From: Lathyrus oleraceus
Lineage: Eukaryota > Streptophyta > Magnoliopsida > Fabales > Fabaceae
Direction of reading: 5' to 3'
Assembly (NCBI RefSeq): GCF_024323335.1
Contig: NC_066581.1
Coordinates: forward strand, 300,949,536-301,013,535
DNA length: 64,000 bases
Below the pieces are notes generated by a model. The model was given only the letters and a program-made list of their open reading frames with translations. It did no database searches and was not told where the DNA came from. The position numbers and the translations under genes were made by a program. Below are positions 48,001 to 57,890 of the stretch, piece after piece (positions within the stretch are counted from its first letter, which is position 1; every line of letters begins with the position of its first letter).

Positions 48001-50530
48001 CATGGGACCAATTGAGTTTGCTTCTTGATTGTTTAAACTTGATTTTGGTTGAATTTCATTTGCTGTTTTGACTTTCTCATCTCTTTTTGACCCTAGGCTT
48101 GTCCTAGTGGTCCTGTTGCTCATGTTTGAGTTCATGTTTTTCAGGTTAAGCAACAAATGCTCCAAAAAGATCAATACAAATTGAATGAGTTTGATTTGAT
48201 TATCATGACTAACTTGTTTGTTTTGTAGGTTGCTTGGCTCACATGCTTTGAGTCTTGTGCATTGCACATTTAACTGATTGTGTTGGCTGTTAATCCTTAT
48301 CTCATTTTGCTTTAACTTTGAGTTGTGTACTGATTCTTTTTGACCGGTTTCAGGTACCTTTAGTTGCTTAGTTCTTTAAGAACTTGCTTTGCTTTGCTTT
48401 ATAGAAATTTGCATTGAGGTATAATCCCTTTTCTTCATGTAGTCTGGAAGACCTGGCCTGTTACTTGGCCAGGCAACTGTCTGAAGTCCTCCTTAAGAGG
48501 CAATGCTTGTGTGTGTTTACATTTGTCCCAAGCAGGAAAAGTCCTTTAAATAAGGCAATTGGTAGAATACAAGAGATATGAAACCTATCTCCTACTATTC
48601 TGTGTGTCACTCACCTTGCTCACACCACATGTGTTGATGCATAGTGAGTAAAAACCCAAGATCTATCGAGTCAATAATCTGTGGAGAGAGTTCCTACTTT
48701 CTGAACTCCCACACCTTCTGATATTCAAATGCTCTCCCTGACCAGGGATAAGAGCAATGAGGCACACCCCTCATATCCTTTCATCTGCTTCACCTTAGCC
48801 CCTCAATGGCAAGGTTAAGAGCACCATTAACCCTATTCCAGTTGGCTTCAATGCCTAACCTTTTGTGTGAGCCTGATTGTTTGGTTATAGTGTGTGCTGA
48901 ATGACTTCATTGATTGATTGCTTATCTCATATACACATGTCTGCTTGCATGCTTTGTGCACTCATCATCATTTATTGCTCATTAATGCATAACCATCTCA
49001 TTTGTCTTTATGACTTATCATTGTTGTTTGCCCATTGAGGACAATTGTAAGACCATTCATTGGCCATTGTTCCTATGATATGGAAGAGAGTATAAGACCA
49101 TCTCATTGGCCACTCATCTTCTCTTTGCTTGATGCATTTGTTTGTTGTATGTGAGGATGCAATTGTAAGTCCCTGCAAGTTGGCATTTGTATTCCTAGGA
49201 CCATACTGTGGAGGTTAGAGTAAGCCCAGATAGATTGGCATCTGACATCCATGTTTTGCTTTTGTGAGGATGCAATTGTAAGCCCGTGTAATTTGGCATT
49301 TGCTTTCCTATGATCATATGTTGGATATTGGTATAAGCCCAGACAGATTGGCATCCGGTATCCAAGTTTCGTTTTGTTTTAGGAGATTGGAATAAGTCCA
49401 TCTATTGGCTTCCGGTATCCTTGTTTCTTTGTTTAGGAGATTGGTGTAAATCCATCTATTGGTATCCGATATCCGCTTTTGTTTGTGAGATTGGAGTAAG
49501 ACCATTGAGTGGTATCCGGTATCATTTGTTTGATTATTTTGTTATTACCCATTGCCCATTCCAAAGGACACACTTGAATCATCTTCTATATGATTTCAAG
49601 AAGTGAACCTTCTAGGAAGTTTTACAATCCATCTTCATCCATTCATCCCCATTATGTCCTAAACCTTTTCACACATTACTTTCAAACTTGAGATAGATAT
49701 TGTGCAAACATCTTCATGCTTTTCAAATTAAAAACCTGGACCCCAAGTCCTTGACTTTTTTTCAAACCCCATTTCATAACACTTCTTTTGAATCAATCTT
49801 AATCATACTTTGAGCTTACTTTCATAATCACAATCAATTAACTTCACCCATTCAATTGTTTTGGCTTTGTCCATTCTTGCTAAGTTTTCATACATTAGCC
49901 ATAGGTTTCAATTATCATTGTGGTTGATGTAAACCTCACCTTATCCTTAGTGAGTCGACTATAAGACTTCCGTACTGAAAACAGGGTTAACCCCTCTAGT
50001 ACGTCGAAGCTATCCTCGCATGGTGGATGTTGGTCTTGGTCGAGTTTTCTCCCATTGATAATGAAGAGCCTCAGTGCTATTGTTTAAAATTGAATCCGCT
50101 AACTTTTGGAAATCTTTTAGCCGAACTACGGGGTTTTGATCCTTACCTTTGATGGAAGGTACGTAGGTAACGGGTTCATCCGTTCGAACACAAAATAATA
50201 AAAATTGTATATTCTTTTCTCATCATCCCAATCATGTTTGCACAATACTTATGTCATAACAAATAACAATTTTATACAACAAGTGTGAAAAGGGCTCCCT
50301 AGGAGTACCTAGGACGTAGTGGGTGCCTAACACCTTCCCATTGCGTAATTTACCCCTTACCCAGATTCTCTGATCTTTTTATTAGTTTTCTACGCGTAAA
50401 ACTTCTTAGGCTTTTGTTCGCTTTTTAGCCAGTCCTTTGGATAAATAAAAGTGCGGTGGCACTCGAATTCATTGTATGCTTTGCTTATGATTTAACCAAT
50501 AAATCATATAGCGACGAATACACCGCTACA
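45021..50530 (+). mobile_element. Solo Ogre-type LTR, 5510 bp
   Basis: Starts TGTAAGACCCCAATTTTGGC and ends ACGAATACACCGCTACA, flanked by a perfect 5-bp target duplication CTCCT (45016-45020 and 50531-50535). It is exceptionally long for an LTR, a feature of Ogre elements of pea and vetch, which also begin with TGTAAGACCCCAATTTTG. No internal region remains. Orientation is inferred from the TGTAAGACCCC start. ORFs on both strands inside it show no domain and are treated as noise. Confidence 0.9.
49030..49530. repeat. Degenerate tandem repeat inside the Ogre-type LTR
   Basis: At least eight units of about 40-70 bp built on GTAAG(A/C)CC followed by ATTGG.AT(C/T) and ATCCGGTATC (for example near 49050, 49165, 49215, 49275, 49330, 49390, 49445 and 49495). 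Non-coding; the minus-strand ORFs here are translations of the repeat. Confidence 0.75.
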
Positions 50531-52194
50531 CTCCTTAATGTGCATACCTCAACATTTCTTCTTGTTTGATCATGTGGAGAGGAAAAAGCTTAAGTTAAAA
50601 GTTGAAGTAAAGTTGAATGATCTATGACAACACTTTGGTAGTATGCAGACCAACAATCTTCAAATTCCTTGGTGCAGTAAACAGAAGTTTCGAATTCAAA
50701 AGGATTAAAATTAATGACTTTTTGAGCATGAAAGTTTAAACACGCTTTGTAGTCTTGCTATGTCATTGTGGTGGTAGCCAAGCAGATCTTGTCTCCATGG
50801 GTAAAAAGTGATCTTGGCAGGAATTGGCTGAAGCCAAATTTTCTAGCCACCGAGTTTGGTTGGTATCCAAAAAATTCCATCCAGATGTCAAGATTTTCAA
50901 TTTAACTCATAGGTGAAGAAGATGGGAATGTCCTCTTGAACCACTCTGGCTCATAGCTTCGACTAGCAAATGGTGCCATGGTGGAAATAAATTTGACACA
51001 TTTCATAGACATGAAGAAATAATTCTTGAAAGCCTTTTTATTCAAAGAATTACTATCATCTAGGGTCAGCAAATCGAGTCTTATACTTTCGAATCGTCTT
51101 TCAAAATCAGATGAGTTTAAAAATAGTTCAAAAGTGGCATTAAGCCAATGTTGTAAGAGCCAGGTGGGGGCAAATATCAATAAGTTCTCTTTAGGAATAG
51201 TTCATAATTTGGGGTCGCGGGAGGCAATTCTTAGAGACTCGTAATGACAACGTAGGATCAATTTGCTAAGACAAATGCCTCTCTTCTCACGAAGTTGAGT
51301 AGTAAGGCGTATAAATTTATTTGCTATTTATTGGGAGCTAGAACAAAAAATGAAACGAGACAACCAAGGATGAGGAAAGAAATGTTCTTGTAGTCGGAGA
51401 CTTTCTCAGTTTCCTCATGGTGTTATTTCATATAGGTGTTGAAGCTAGGATGGTCGAAAGAGAAATTAAGTTTGATTTTGTGTTTGTGAGAGGGGTCAAA
51501 AGTCTCCTCATTTGGTCAAAGAACAGTAATAGCACAAATATCAAAAAGCATGGGAGTGACCATCCCACATGGCAGATAAAAAGTTTTTGTCGAAGACTCC
51601 CAAAAATAGGTGGCATCTATAAGCATGTTAGGGTTATACCCAGGTCCAGTTTTCGATAGTTGAATCAAGTCAAAAGATCTTGATCTTTCCAGGTATACTC
51701 TTTCTTTTTTTCTATTATATGCAACTAACTGAGATACGTATTATTATTGGTAGTATGAGAAGAACGAAACATACGATTGGGTTGTTCCATAAACCCTGAC
51801 TCAAAACTCCTATATTCAACCACGCGAGGTTTATAAGTAGGTGAGCAAAGGAAAAACTTTTGCATTTTGTGTGGTTTCTTGGATGATCTGGGTAAAGGAT
51901 CCAAAAATACATGAATGTTACGTGTAAGAGAAAAAAGGATCAATATATGGGAAGCCCAAATGGCAGATATTTCTTTCTCCATTGGAGGTTTTGGAACATA
52001 GCTACGGTTGCTAATGAAGACATGTTCACAAATGTCTGCAGCAAAAGGGATTTGAGTTTGTTTGCTATTAGAAGAGGAAGCCATTGTTGTGAACTTGAGC
52101 AGAAAAAAGAGTGATAATGGAGTTTGAAAAAATTGAAATGATTAAGATTCAGAAGAGAGAAAGTTGGGAAAAGGAAGAAAGAAGAAGGGATGGA

Positions 52195-52202
52195 TTTATA
52201 TA
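52195..52202 (-). promoter_or_regulatory. TATA box upstream of the antisense mobile-domain gene
   Basis: TATATAAA on minus, 111 nt upstream of the ATG at 52084, inside the 3' part of the Tat element. It suggests the antisense gene had its own promoter rather than relying on the LTR. No other element was identified. Confidence 0.5.
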
Positions 52203-52502
52203 GATGATTTAAAGCGAGATGATTCGTTCCCTCTCGAAGGTAAAATAATGAGGTTTTGACTCTAAGTAAAAATCATTAATAATTAATGATTTTTACTTTT
52301 TTAATATGGTTAATTCTTGTGTCCCGCGATGACCTTGGAAATTAGAACTATGATGGTGGTTACACGTATATCTATTAACGTGACAGCTAGGTGAAAGTGG
52401 TCATGATGACGATGGCGTATGCAGGCTACTTTGAATATTGTCAAAAGTTTACTAAAAAAATGTCAATTTTCTTCGATATTACAAACATGATTGAGAATGG
52501 CA

Positions 52503-52520
52503 TTTTTTTTGGGGGGGATC
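52503..52520 (+). other. Polypurine tract of the Tat element
   Basis: TTTTTTTTGGGGGGGATC directly precedes TGTTAACC, the likely start of the 3' LTR. T-run plus G-run is a usual PPT environment. Confidence 0.65.
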
Positions 52521-53160
52521 TGTTAACCTTAGATTTTTGACTCAACATGTTCGATGGGAGTGGAGATATGAGATAAAAACATAGGTTAAACACAGGTAGC
52601 TAAAGCATGTTTTCGACACCAATATTATAAGATTAGATAGGTGTGATTATTGACAGAGGCAGTTGGAAGACTTAAAGTTGTTTTCGATAGCAGTAACGAT
52701 TTTGTAGCAGTTCAAGAACTGAAGAGTCGTGGGAGCCAAGATAAGACAAAAACCCATGTAATAGTGTACGTGTGAGTTATGGAAAGTTAGCCGTTGTTGA
52801 CGGTAATTAATGTACATAGTCTATAAGTATATTTCATTTCTATGAAAGGAGTTCGCCTTTTCATTATACTCTCTTTAGAATTCACACATCCAAAATATAT
52901 ATAGATACATAATTTTGAGAAATGTATGAACTTGTGTCTCACTTTTAATCTAAGCATTTTATTCAATTGTTTTAATATCTTTATGCAGTTACTTTGTATT
53001 TTTCAAGCAATTCTGCAAGTTACTTGTTGGAACCAAATTGGATTCGGGAGTCGATTACGCAAGGGGAAGGTATTAACACCCACCATGTCCGTTGTACTCA
53101 GCAGGAACCTTTTAGTTAGACTTGCGATCGAATGTTATCTTATTTTAATTGTTTTCTTCA
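52521..53160 (+). repeat. 3' LTR (or part) of the Tat element
   Basis: Begins TGTTAACCTTAGATTTTTGA. A U5-like block near 53030-53110 (GATTCGGGAGTCGATTACGC ... GGTATTAACACCC) is of the type found near the 3' end of many legume Gypsy LTRs. With no 5' LTR to compare, the right end is uncertain. Confidence 0.45.
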
Positions 53161-55144
53161 AGTAATCAAAAGTTAAAAAAAGGAAAGGGGTCGCAAAAAT
53201 ATTTTTATTAGGATGCTTGCCGAGATTGCGGGTCTTGCTCATACGTATTCTCGGATACAATGAGGAACTCAAAGCTTCGTAGTTCGGGGGGAGGCTACAA
53301 TTTGTTGGTTTGTGTTTTTTATGAACAAGTGTTTTAGATTGCATTCTAACGGTTGAACATTGGTTACTCTACTCTCGAAGGAGGCTTAAGCACTAATTTG
53401 TATGCGCATTAGAACAAACTAAACAATTTTCTTTTGAAAAAAAGTTTTGATCGCACGGTGGTGAGAAGTTGAGTTAATATGTTGAATGTTTGTTTGAATG
53501 ACGATTACTCGGATAGTCAAGTAAGGCAAGTCATATCTTAATAACCAATTAGATGAACGGAAGGCTCTAGACCATCTCCTTTTTCATCTTTAATTGCAAA
53601 AGGATTTAATATAGTTAAAATATTTTGAGTGGATGATGAATACTCGAATGGTCGAGTAAGGCAACTCATATCTGAATATTCAGAGAAGGGAATATAAGGC
53701 TCTAGACCACTTTCTTTTTCATCTAAGTTATTATCAAAATGAGTCTGATTTGATTTAATTATGAAAAGAATTTTAAGGTGAATTAAATTGAAATTTTTTA
53801 ATGGATGACGGTTACTTGTTTTAATAAGTTAAGTATTTTAGATTTAATTTGGATAAAATACTCGATGTTGATCAAGGTTTTAATTCGCGCTCAAAACAAA
53901 ATAGGATTATGGAAATGATTTAAGAAAAAAGTCGTTTGGCGTTGGACCAGGATTTTTGCATTTTAAAAGATCTATTTACAAAAAGTTAAAGTTACTACTC
54001 ATTTTATTTCAATTTAAACCAAATATAACAACATCAAAATACCATTTAAAATGAGCAAAAATAGAGATAAGAGTGCATCAAAATATGATAGAGGTTGGAC
54101 CACCTCTGTTTGCCACATGTCGCAGATGGAATGAAGACATGGTGGGGAATCATTGCTGAGGGAATCTCATAAATTAACTCAACCCACTTTCCACACATCC
54201 TTACAACAAACAAACTCAAAGGCCCCTCTCTCTTGCCTATGAACAAACAAAGATCCAACAACATGAACCCAGAAAAAAAGATCAAACGCGGCGGAGGACA
54301 AGAACTCTCATGGCGGTGTTGATGAGTCTCACGGTAACGCCACAGTGAGACACCTAGAATCCATCCCCGCTTCTTACCCTACCTAAACCCAAATCCATCA
54401 TCTATTTCAGCAGAATCACAACCAAAAATCACAAATCCCAAATCAGAAACAAAAAACCTTGAAACTTCAAAGTGAAATTAAATCTTAAATATCAACAATT
54501 TCAAACAATTAGTGGAGGGTTTTTTCTCAGTTGAACAACAAACACGAAGGTTTGAAAATCTTAGACAAAAGGAAAGAAAAGTTACTTGACCGGAACTAGT
54601 CTGACGATGACGTCTTCTCCGACGAGGTTCAGATAAGTCTTCTATCTACTTTCTTGGCCTTCTTCTTGCTTATGCATATGTGTGATGATTGTAATGATGT
54701 TATTATGATGAGCGGCCTTAGCTCAGACCTAAGCTTAGAGCTTTGATTTGAAGCTCCAATTGGTCTTTGTTAGAGAGCTCTTGGTGAGTTTTTTTGAGGG
54801 ATTTTTGCACAACATTTGGTGTAATCAGGGTCCTCTTAAAATGAGTGAGAGAGGTATTGTTATATAGAAGATTTGTGAGTGTGTCATTTGTGTGAATTGA
54901 AATATCCTGTGAGGTTTGTGTGAAGGAGAAAACCGTTACACACAATTTCCAAATCCCTGATTTCACGGGATTTCAGAGTGTGATGTGAATTTGTTGTGTG
55001 AATCAAACATGTATTGAGAGTTATTTCATGTGACTGTTTTGATTTGTGTGGGGAGGTGCGTGTGGAAAATTGAGCTATATAATATTGATGTAATAATTTC
55101 ACTAATATATCTTATTAATGAAATAAGAAAAACAATATATATAC
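53161..55144. other. Non-coding DNA, probably LTR-derived
   Basis: 53500-53850 holds two to three degenerate direct repeats of about 125-130 bp (ATTACTCGGATAGTCAAGTA / ATACTCGAATGGTCGAGTAA, each followed by GGCTCTAGACCA and TTTTTCATCT). 54030-54960 is unrecognised, with short frames of no known domain. No gene can be supported. Confidence 0.45.
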
Positions 55145-55248
55145 TAGAGCGGTAGGGGCCTCTAAAATACTACTACTAATAATACTAATAATGATAATCA
55201 TAATGGTGGAAATATTAGTAAAGATAAAGAAATTATTGATAAAATAAA

Positions 55249-55614
55249 GAGATTAATTGTTATGCACTGTCAGTTTTTTACACGGTCAATGCATCACAAT
55301 CATCTGTTTGTATTACTTTTTAAGTGGTTAAAATAAAAGTCAAATATGTTAAATAAATCAATGGTTGTAATTAACTGACAATGTAAAAAATCTTGAGATT
55401 AATTACTATATACTGTCAGTGTAAAAAGTTTTACACCGTCGGTGCATCACCATCACCCGTTTGTATTACTTTATAGATTTTTAAAATAAAAGTCAAATTT
55501 CTTTTAATATCCAACGTCTATAATTAAGTGATGGTGTAAAACCCTTTTACACTGACAGTGTATTTCAATTAATCTCAAAAATCTTTACACCGTCAGTGTA
55601 TATTAATTAATCTT
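55249..55614. mobile_element. Outer Mutator-type MITE
   Basis: Terminal inverted repeats GAGATTAATT... and ...AATTAATCTT with sub-terminal CACTGTCAG / CTGACGGTG blocks. Flanked by a perfect 9-bp target duplication TAAAATAAA (55240-55248 and 55615-55623), the length made by Mutator-like transposases. The unoccupied site can be read at 57760-57775 in the other pararetrovirus copy. Interrupted by the inner MITE. Confidence 0.9.
55395..55576. mobile_element. Inner Mutator-type MITE nested in the outer one
   Basis: 182 bp, GAGATTAATTACTATATACT ... TGTATTTCAATTAATCTC, of the same family as its host. Flanked by a perfect 9-bp duplication AAAAATCTT (55386-55394 and 55577-55585). Confidence 0.9.
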
Positions 55615-55691
55615 TAAAATAAATTGTAAGAGTAAAATAATATGCGGAAGACATGGAAGACATGTTGAAAATATTAAAAGAGTTGCTTTTA

Positions 55692-55697
55692 TTTATT
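55692..55697 (-). terminator. Polyadenylation signal of the left pararetrovirus copy
   Basis: AATAAA on minus, in ACTTTAATAAATAAAAGC, about 85-95 nt downstream of the TATA box. A short TATA-to-poly(A) interval is usual in pararetrovirus intergenic regions, where the signal is skipped near the cap and used at the 3' end. Confidence 0.55.
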
Positions 55698-55780
55698 AAA
55701 GTACTTATAAAGGATGGCAATCAAGAATTTCAAGTTTTAAGACTGAAAACTCGAATGCCTTTCACAACATACAAATGATC

Positions 55781-55788
55781 CTTTTATA
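55781..55788 (-). promoter_or_regulatory. TATA box of the left pararetrovirus copy
   Basis: TATAAAAG on minus (CCTATAAAAGGATC), in the intergenic region after the second ORF. Transcription from it would run outward toward 55145. Confidence 0.6.
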
Positions 55789-56076
55789 GGTAAGGATCCA
55801 CACGGACTTCAAACTAAATTAAACTAAGCATAAACTTTATAAAAATAATGATTCACATGGTCTGAATAATTGAAATAAAACAAAAAACTTTAATAAAGTA
55901 GAGTCAATAATTCAAAAGTAATTTTGAGTGGAAGGTAATTGAGGCCAACAAAGGAGGTCGTTGTTGTCTTTAACTTCTTATCTTCACCATAATTGATTTT
56001 ATGTTCAAAATAATTCTGACAAGAGGAATCTTCAAAATCTTATATTCATCATAATTGAACTTATCTTCAACATAAT

Positions 56077-57288
56077 TTAGAGATCTATGATTCCATAATA
56101 ATTATCTTCATTATTATTTTCATAAGTGCTAGAAGCACTATCGCTTTTAGATAAAGCAGTCATAACTTCTTTAATTCTATTCAAGAATTCTTTATGGCTG
56201 GAAGTAGCAGATAAAGAGGCAAGTAATTTTGATTTATCTAACAAGAACGATGTATCTTCTGGAGAAATGACATTTTCTTTGCAAAGACCCGTATGAGACT
56301 TGAACCAAGAATCTAATCTTGATGGAGAAAGCAAATCTAGATTAAACTTTGACCACCATTTAACAGAAAATTTCTGGACTAATTGAGTAAAAGAGGACCC
56401 TTCCCATAATGGATCAGTTGAAAAGGTCCAAGATGAAATCCATGTAATTTCAAAAACAGCACAAAAACATAATAAAGACTTGTAATCAGGACAGGTAGTT
56501 TTTGCTGTAAAATTGTTAAAGGCCTTTGAGGCATAATCAGGAAATATTTCTAAAATTGGCCCAACAATTATGAACCACTAGATAAACCAATTAGGAAAGC
56601 TAAGTGAAATATCCTTGTTGAACCATATAAGCCAAGTGTGGTTGAAAGGTTCGACCGACAAAAAATTGAACCAAGCATCCATGTAATCAAAGTACGAATA
56701 GTATTGTGGAGTAAAGGCTCTGGAAAAAGATTTTAATTCTGATGGAGGTTGATTCCAATCAAAAGGAGATAATACCTTATTAACTTTGAATTTAGAGAAC
56801 TTTATTTTAGATTTATCATTCGGATCTGTGTGGTGGGTAAAAGTAATGGACTCAGAATCTACCAGGATAAATTCGTAGAATTTTCTGGTCTTGGTTTGGT
56901 CTTTAGGAATGAAGAAAAATCCTGGGGGAAAAATTCTTGAAATATTTTGTAATAAAGAGGAGTTTGGAGGACAGTAAAGTGTTTCTAAAGGTAATATTGA
57001 TATAGACAAATCTTTGATAATAAATGTCGATTTTGGTATAGAAGAAGGAGGTGTATAGTAGGCTAGTTTAGACGGGTGATTTTTCTGGATAGATAATGGA
57101 CTGGTAATTTGAGATGTAAAAGCTAATGGAGTTAATAATGTAGGCTTAATAGTTGTCAGGGGAGTAGCAGTAATAGGAGAGATAACTTTGGAAATAAAAG
57201 ATGGAGAACCTAAAATTATTTCCTTATCTTTTTTATCTTTAATGGGAGGACCATAATCATCTCTGGAGTCAACTGATTTTTTACTCAT
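56077..57288 (-). pseudogene. Second ORF of the pararetrovirus, left copy
   Basis: ATG at 57288 (MSKKSVDSRDDYGPPIKDKK) overlaps the RNase H stop by 8 nt. The frame is open for 236 codons with a Pro/Ser/Thr-rich N-terminal part and an aromatic-rich patch (TPQYYSYFDYMDAWFNF) to a TAG at 56578-56580. Homology with the right copy continues past the stop to 56077 (last open piece 56334-56077, LSPSRLDSWFKSH). Similar ORFs follow pol in some endogenous plant pararetroviruses. I do not know its function. It may be a product truncated by the TAG or a naturally shorter protein. Confidence 0.65.
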
Positions 57289-57614
57289 GTTTTCCCTGTA
57301 AAAATTCTCTGGTTAGAAAATCTGGTAATGAATTTTTAATTCCTTGAATATGCTCGATTTTAAAATCAAAACAAGAAAGTAATGCTTGCCACCTAGCAAA
57401 TATATGTTTTGAAACTAAATTTTTAACATCCTTTTGTAAAACACTTTGTCCAGCTTTGCAATCTGTTTTTAATAAAAATATTTTTGAAAATAAGTCATCT
57501 TGAAATTTTGTAATACACAAAACAATAGATAAAATTTCTTTTTTAATAGTACTATAGTTTAATTGAGCTGGGTTCCAAGTTCCAGAATAATATCTGACCA
57601 CTTGTACCTTTTCC
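57281..57614 (-). pseudogene. RNase H fragment of the left copy
   Basis: Homologous to about 62429-62764 of the right copy, in one open frame ending EFLQGKHE at the stop 57283-57281 (RYYSGTWNPAQLNYSTIKKE is the recognisable block). It lacks RT and begins inside RNase H at the deletion junction (about 57615). A chance ATG at 57628 in leader sequence happens to lie in frame. Confidence 0.85.
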
Positions 57615-57644
57615 ATAATGCAAGTCAATAATCACCACCAACCG

Positions 57645-57657
57645 GGCTCTAATACCA
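57645..57657 (-). other. Degenerate primer binding site, left copy
   Basis: TGGTATTAGAGCC on minus, one change from the initiator-Met primer-site sequence. Confidence 0.8.
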
Positions 57658-57816
57658 GAGCGGTAGGCCCTTCTAAAATACTAATAATAATAATAATAAT
57701 ACTAATAATGATAATCATAAAGGTGGAATTCCATGTCTTCCGCATATTATTTTACTCTTACAATTTATTTTATCAATAATTTCTCTATCTTTACTAATAT
57801 TTCCACAATTATGATT

Positions 57817-57817
57817 A

Positions 57818-57853
<36 letters not shown>

Positions 57854-57854
57854 G
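57817..57854. repeat. (ATT)n microsatellite in the leader
   Basis: About 12 ATT units. The corresponding region of the left copy (57665-57700) has fewer and interrupted units, so the array expanded or shrank after duplication. Confidence 0.9.
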
Positions 57855-57877
57855 TATTTTAGAGGCCCCTACCGCTC

Positions 57878-57890
57878 TGGTATCAGAGCC
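57878..57890 (+). other. Primer binding site, right copy
   Basis: TGGTATCAGAGCC, complementary to initiator tRNA-Met, the primer of minus-strand synthesis in Caulimoviridae. Confidence 0.85.

Larger units (their letters stand above)
42596..52084 (-). pseudogene. Antisense plant-mobile-domain gene of the Tat element, split by a solo LTR
   Basis: On the strand opposite to pol. ATG at 52084 opens MASSSNSKQTQIPFAADICE, continuing with EKEISAIWASHILI and MQKFFLCSPTYKPRVVEYRS to a stop near 51725. Homology goes on ([55 protein letters not shown]) through stops to about 50540. The CGMVTP.LFD.. block is the plant mobile domain signature. After the solo LTR (45021-50530) it resumes at 45020 (EIQDFQSYFETMYNPKQTFL), then an acidic/Lys-rich, Glu-rich tail (43411-43749) and a coiled coil ending in a stop at 42596. 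Introns probably exist but I could not place them. It is decayed. Additional antisense ORFs are known in the Tat lineage. Confidence 0.75.
29385..53160 (+). mobile_element. Tat/Ogre-lineage Ty3/Gypsy element, 5'-truncated and split by insertions
   Basis: Plus-strand pol pieces: RNase H plus a second RNase H at 29388-30341, then integrase at 41133-42480. Two RNase H domains in tandem mark the Tat lineage. An antisense extra gene (42596-52084) follows, then a polypurine tract (52503-52520) and an LTR start (52521). gag, protease, RT and the 5' LTR are absent; the left end at about 29385 is an abrupt truncation. It is interrupted by the Copia element 30342-41127 and the solo LTR 45021-50530. The right end is approximate. 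Confidence 0.75.
55145..57722 (-). mobile_element. Endogenous caulimovirid-like pararetrovirus, left copy (internally deleted)
   Basis: Read on minus: leader with a degenerate initiator-Met primer site (TGGTATTAGAGCC, 57657-57645), then at about 57615 a direct jump to RNase H, a second ORF (57288-56077 region), TATA box, AATAAA and a second copy of the leader sequence that ends at 55145 within a few bases of where the primer site would start. About 4.5 kb (movement/coat, CCHC, protease, RT) is missing relative to the right copy. The terminal region carries two nested MITEs. Relationship to Caulimoviridae rests on the RT-RNase H of the right copy and the layout. It cannot be replication-competent. 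Confidence 0.82.

Noticed and set aside
49103..49505. Overlapping minus-strand frames with repeated PDANLSGL-like words
   Set aside because: Translations of the tandem repeat in the Ogre-type LTR; three overlapping frames show the same periodicity.
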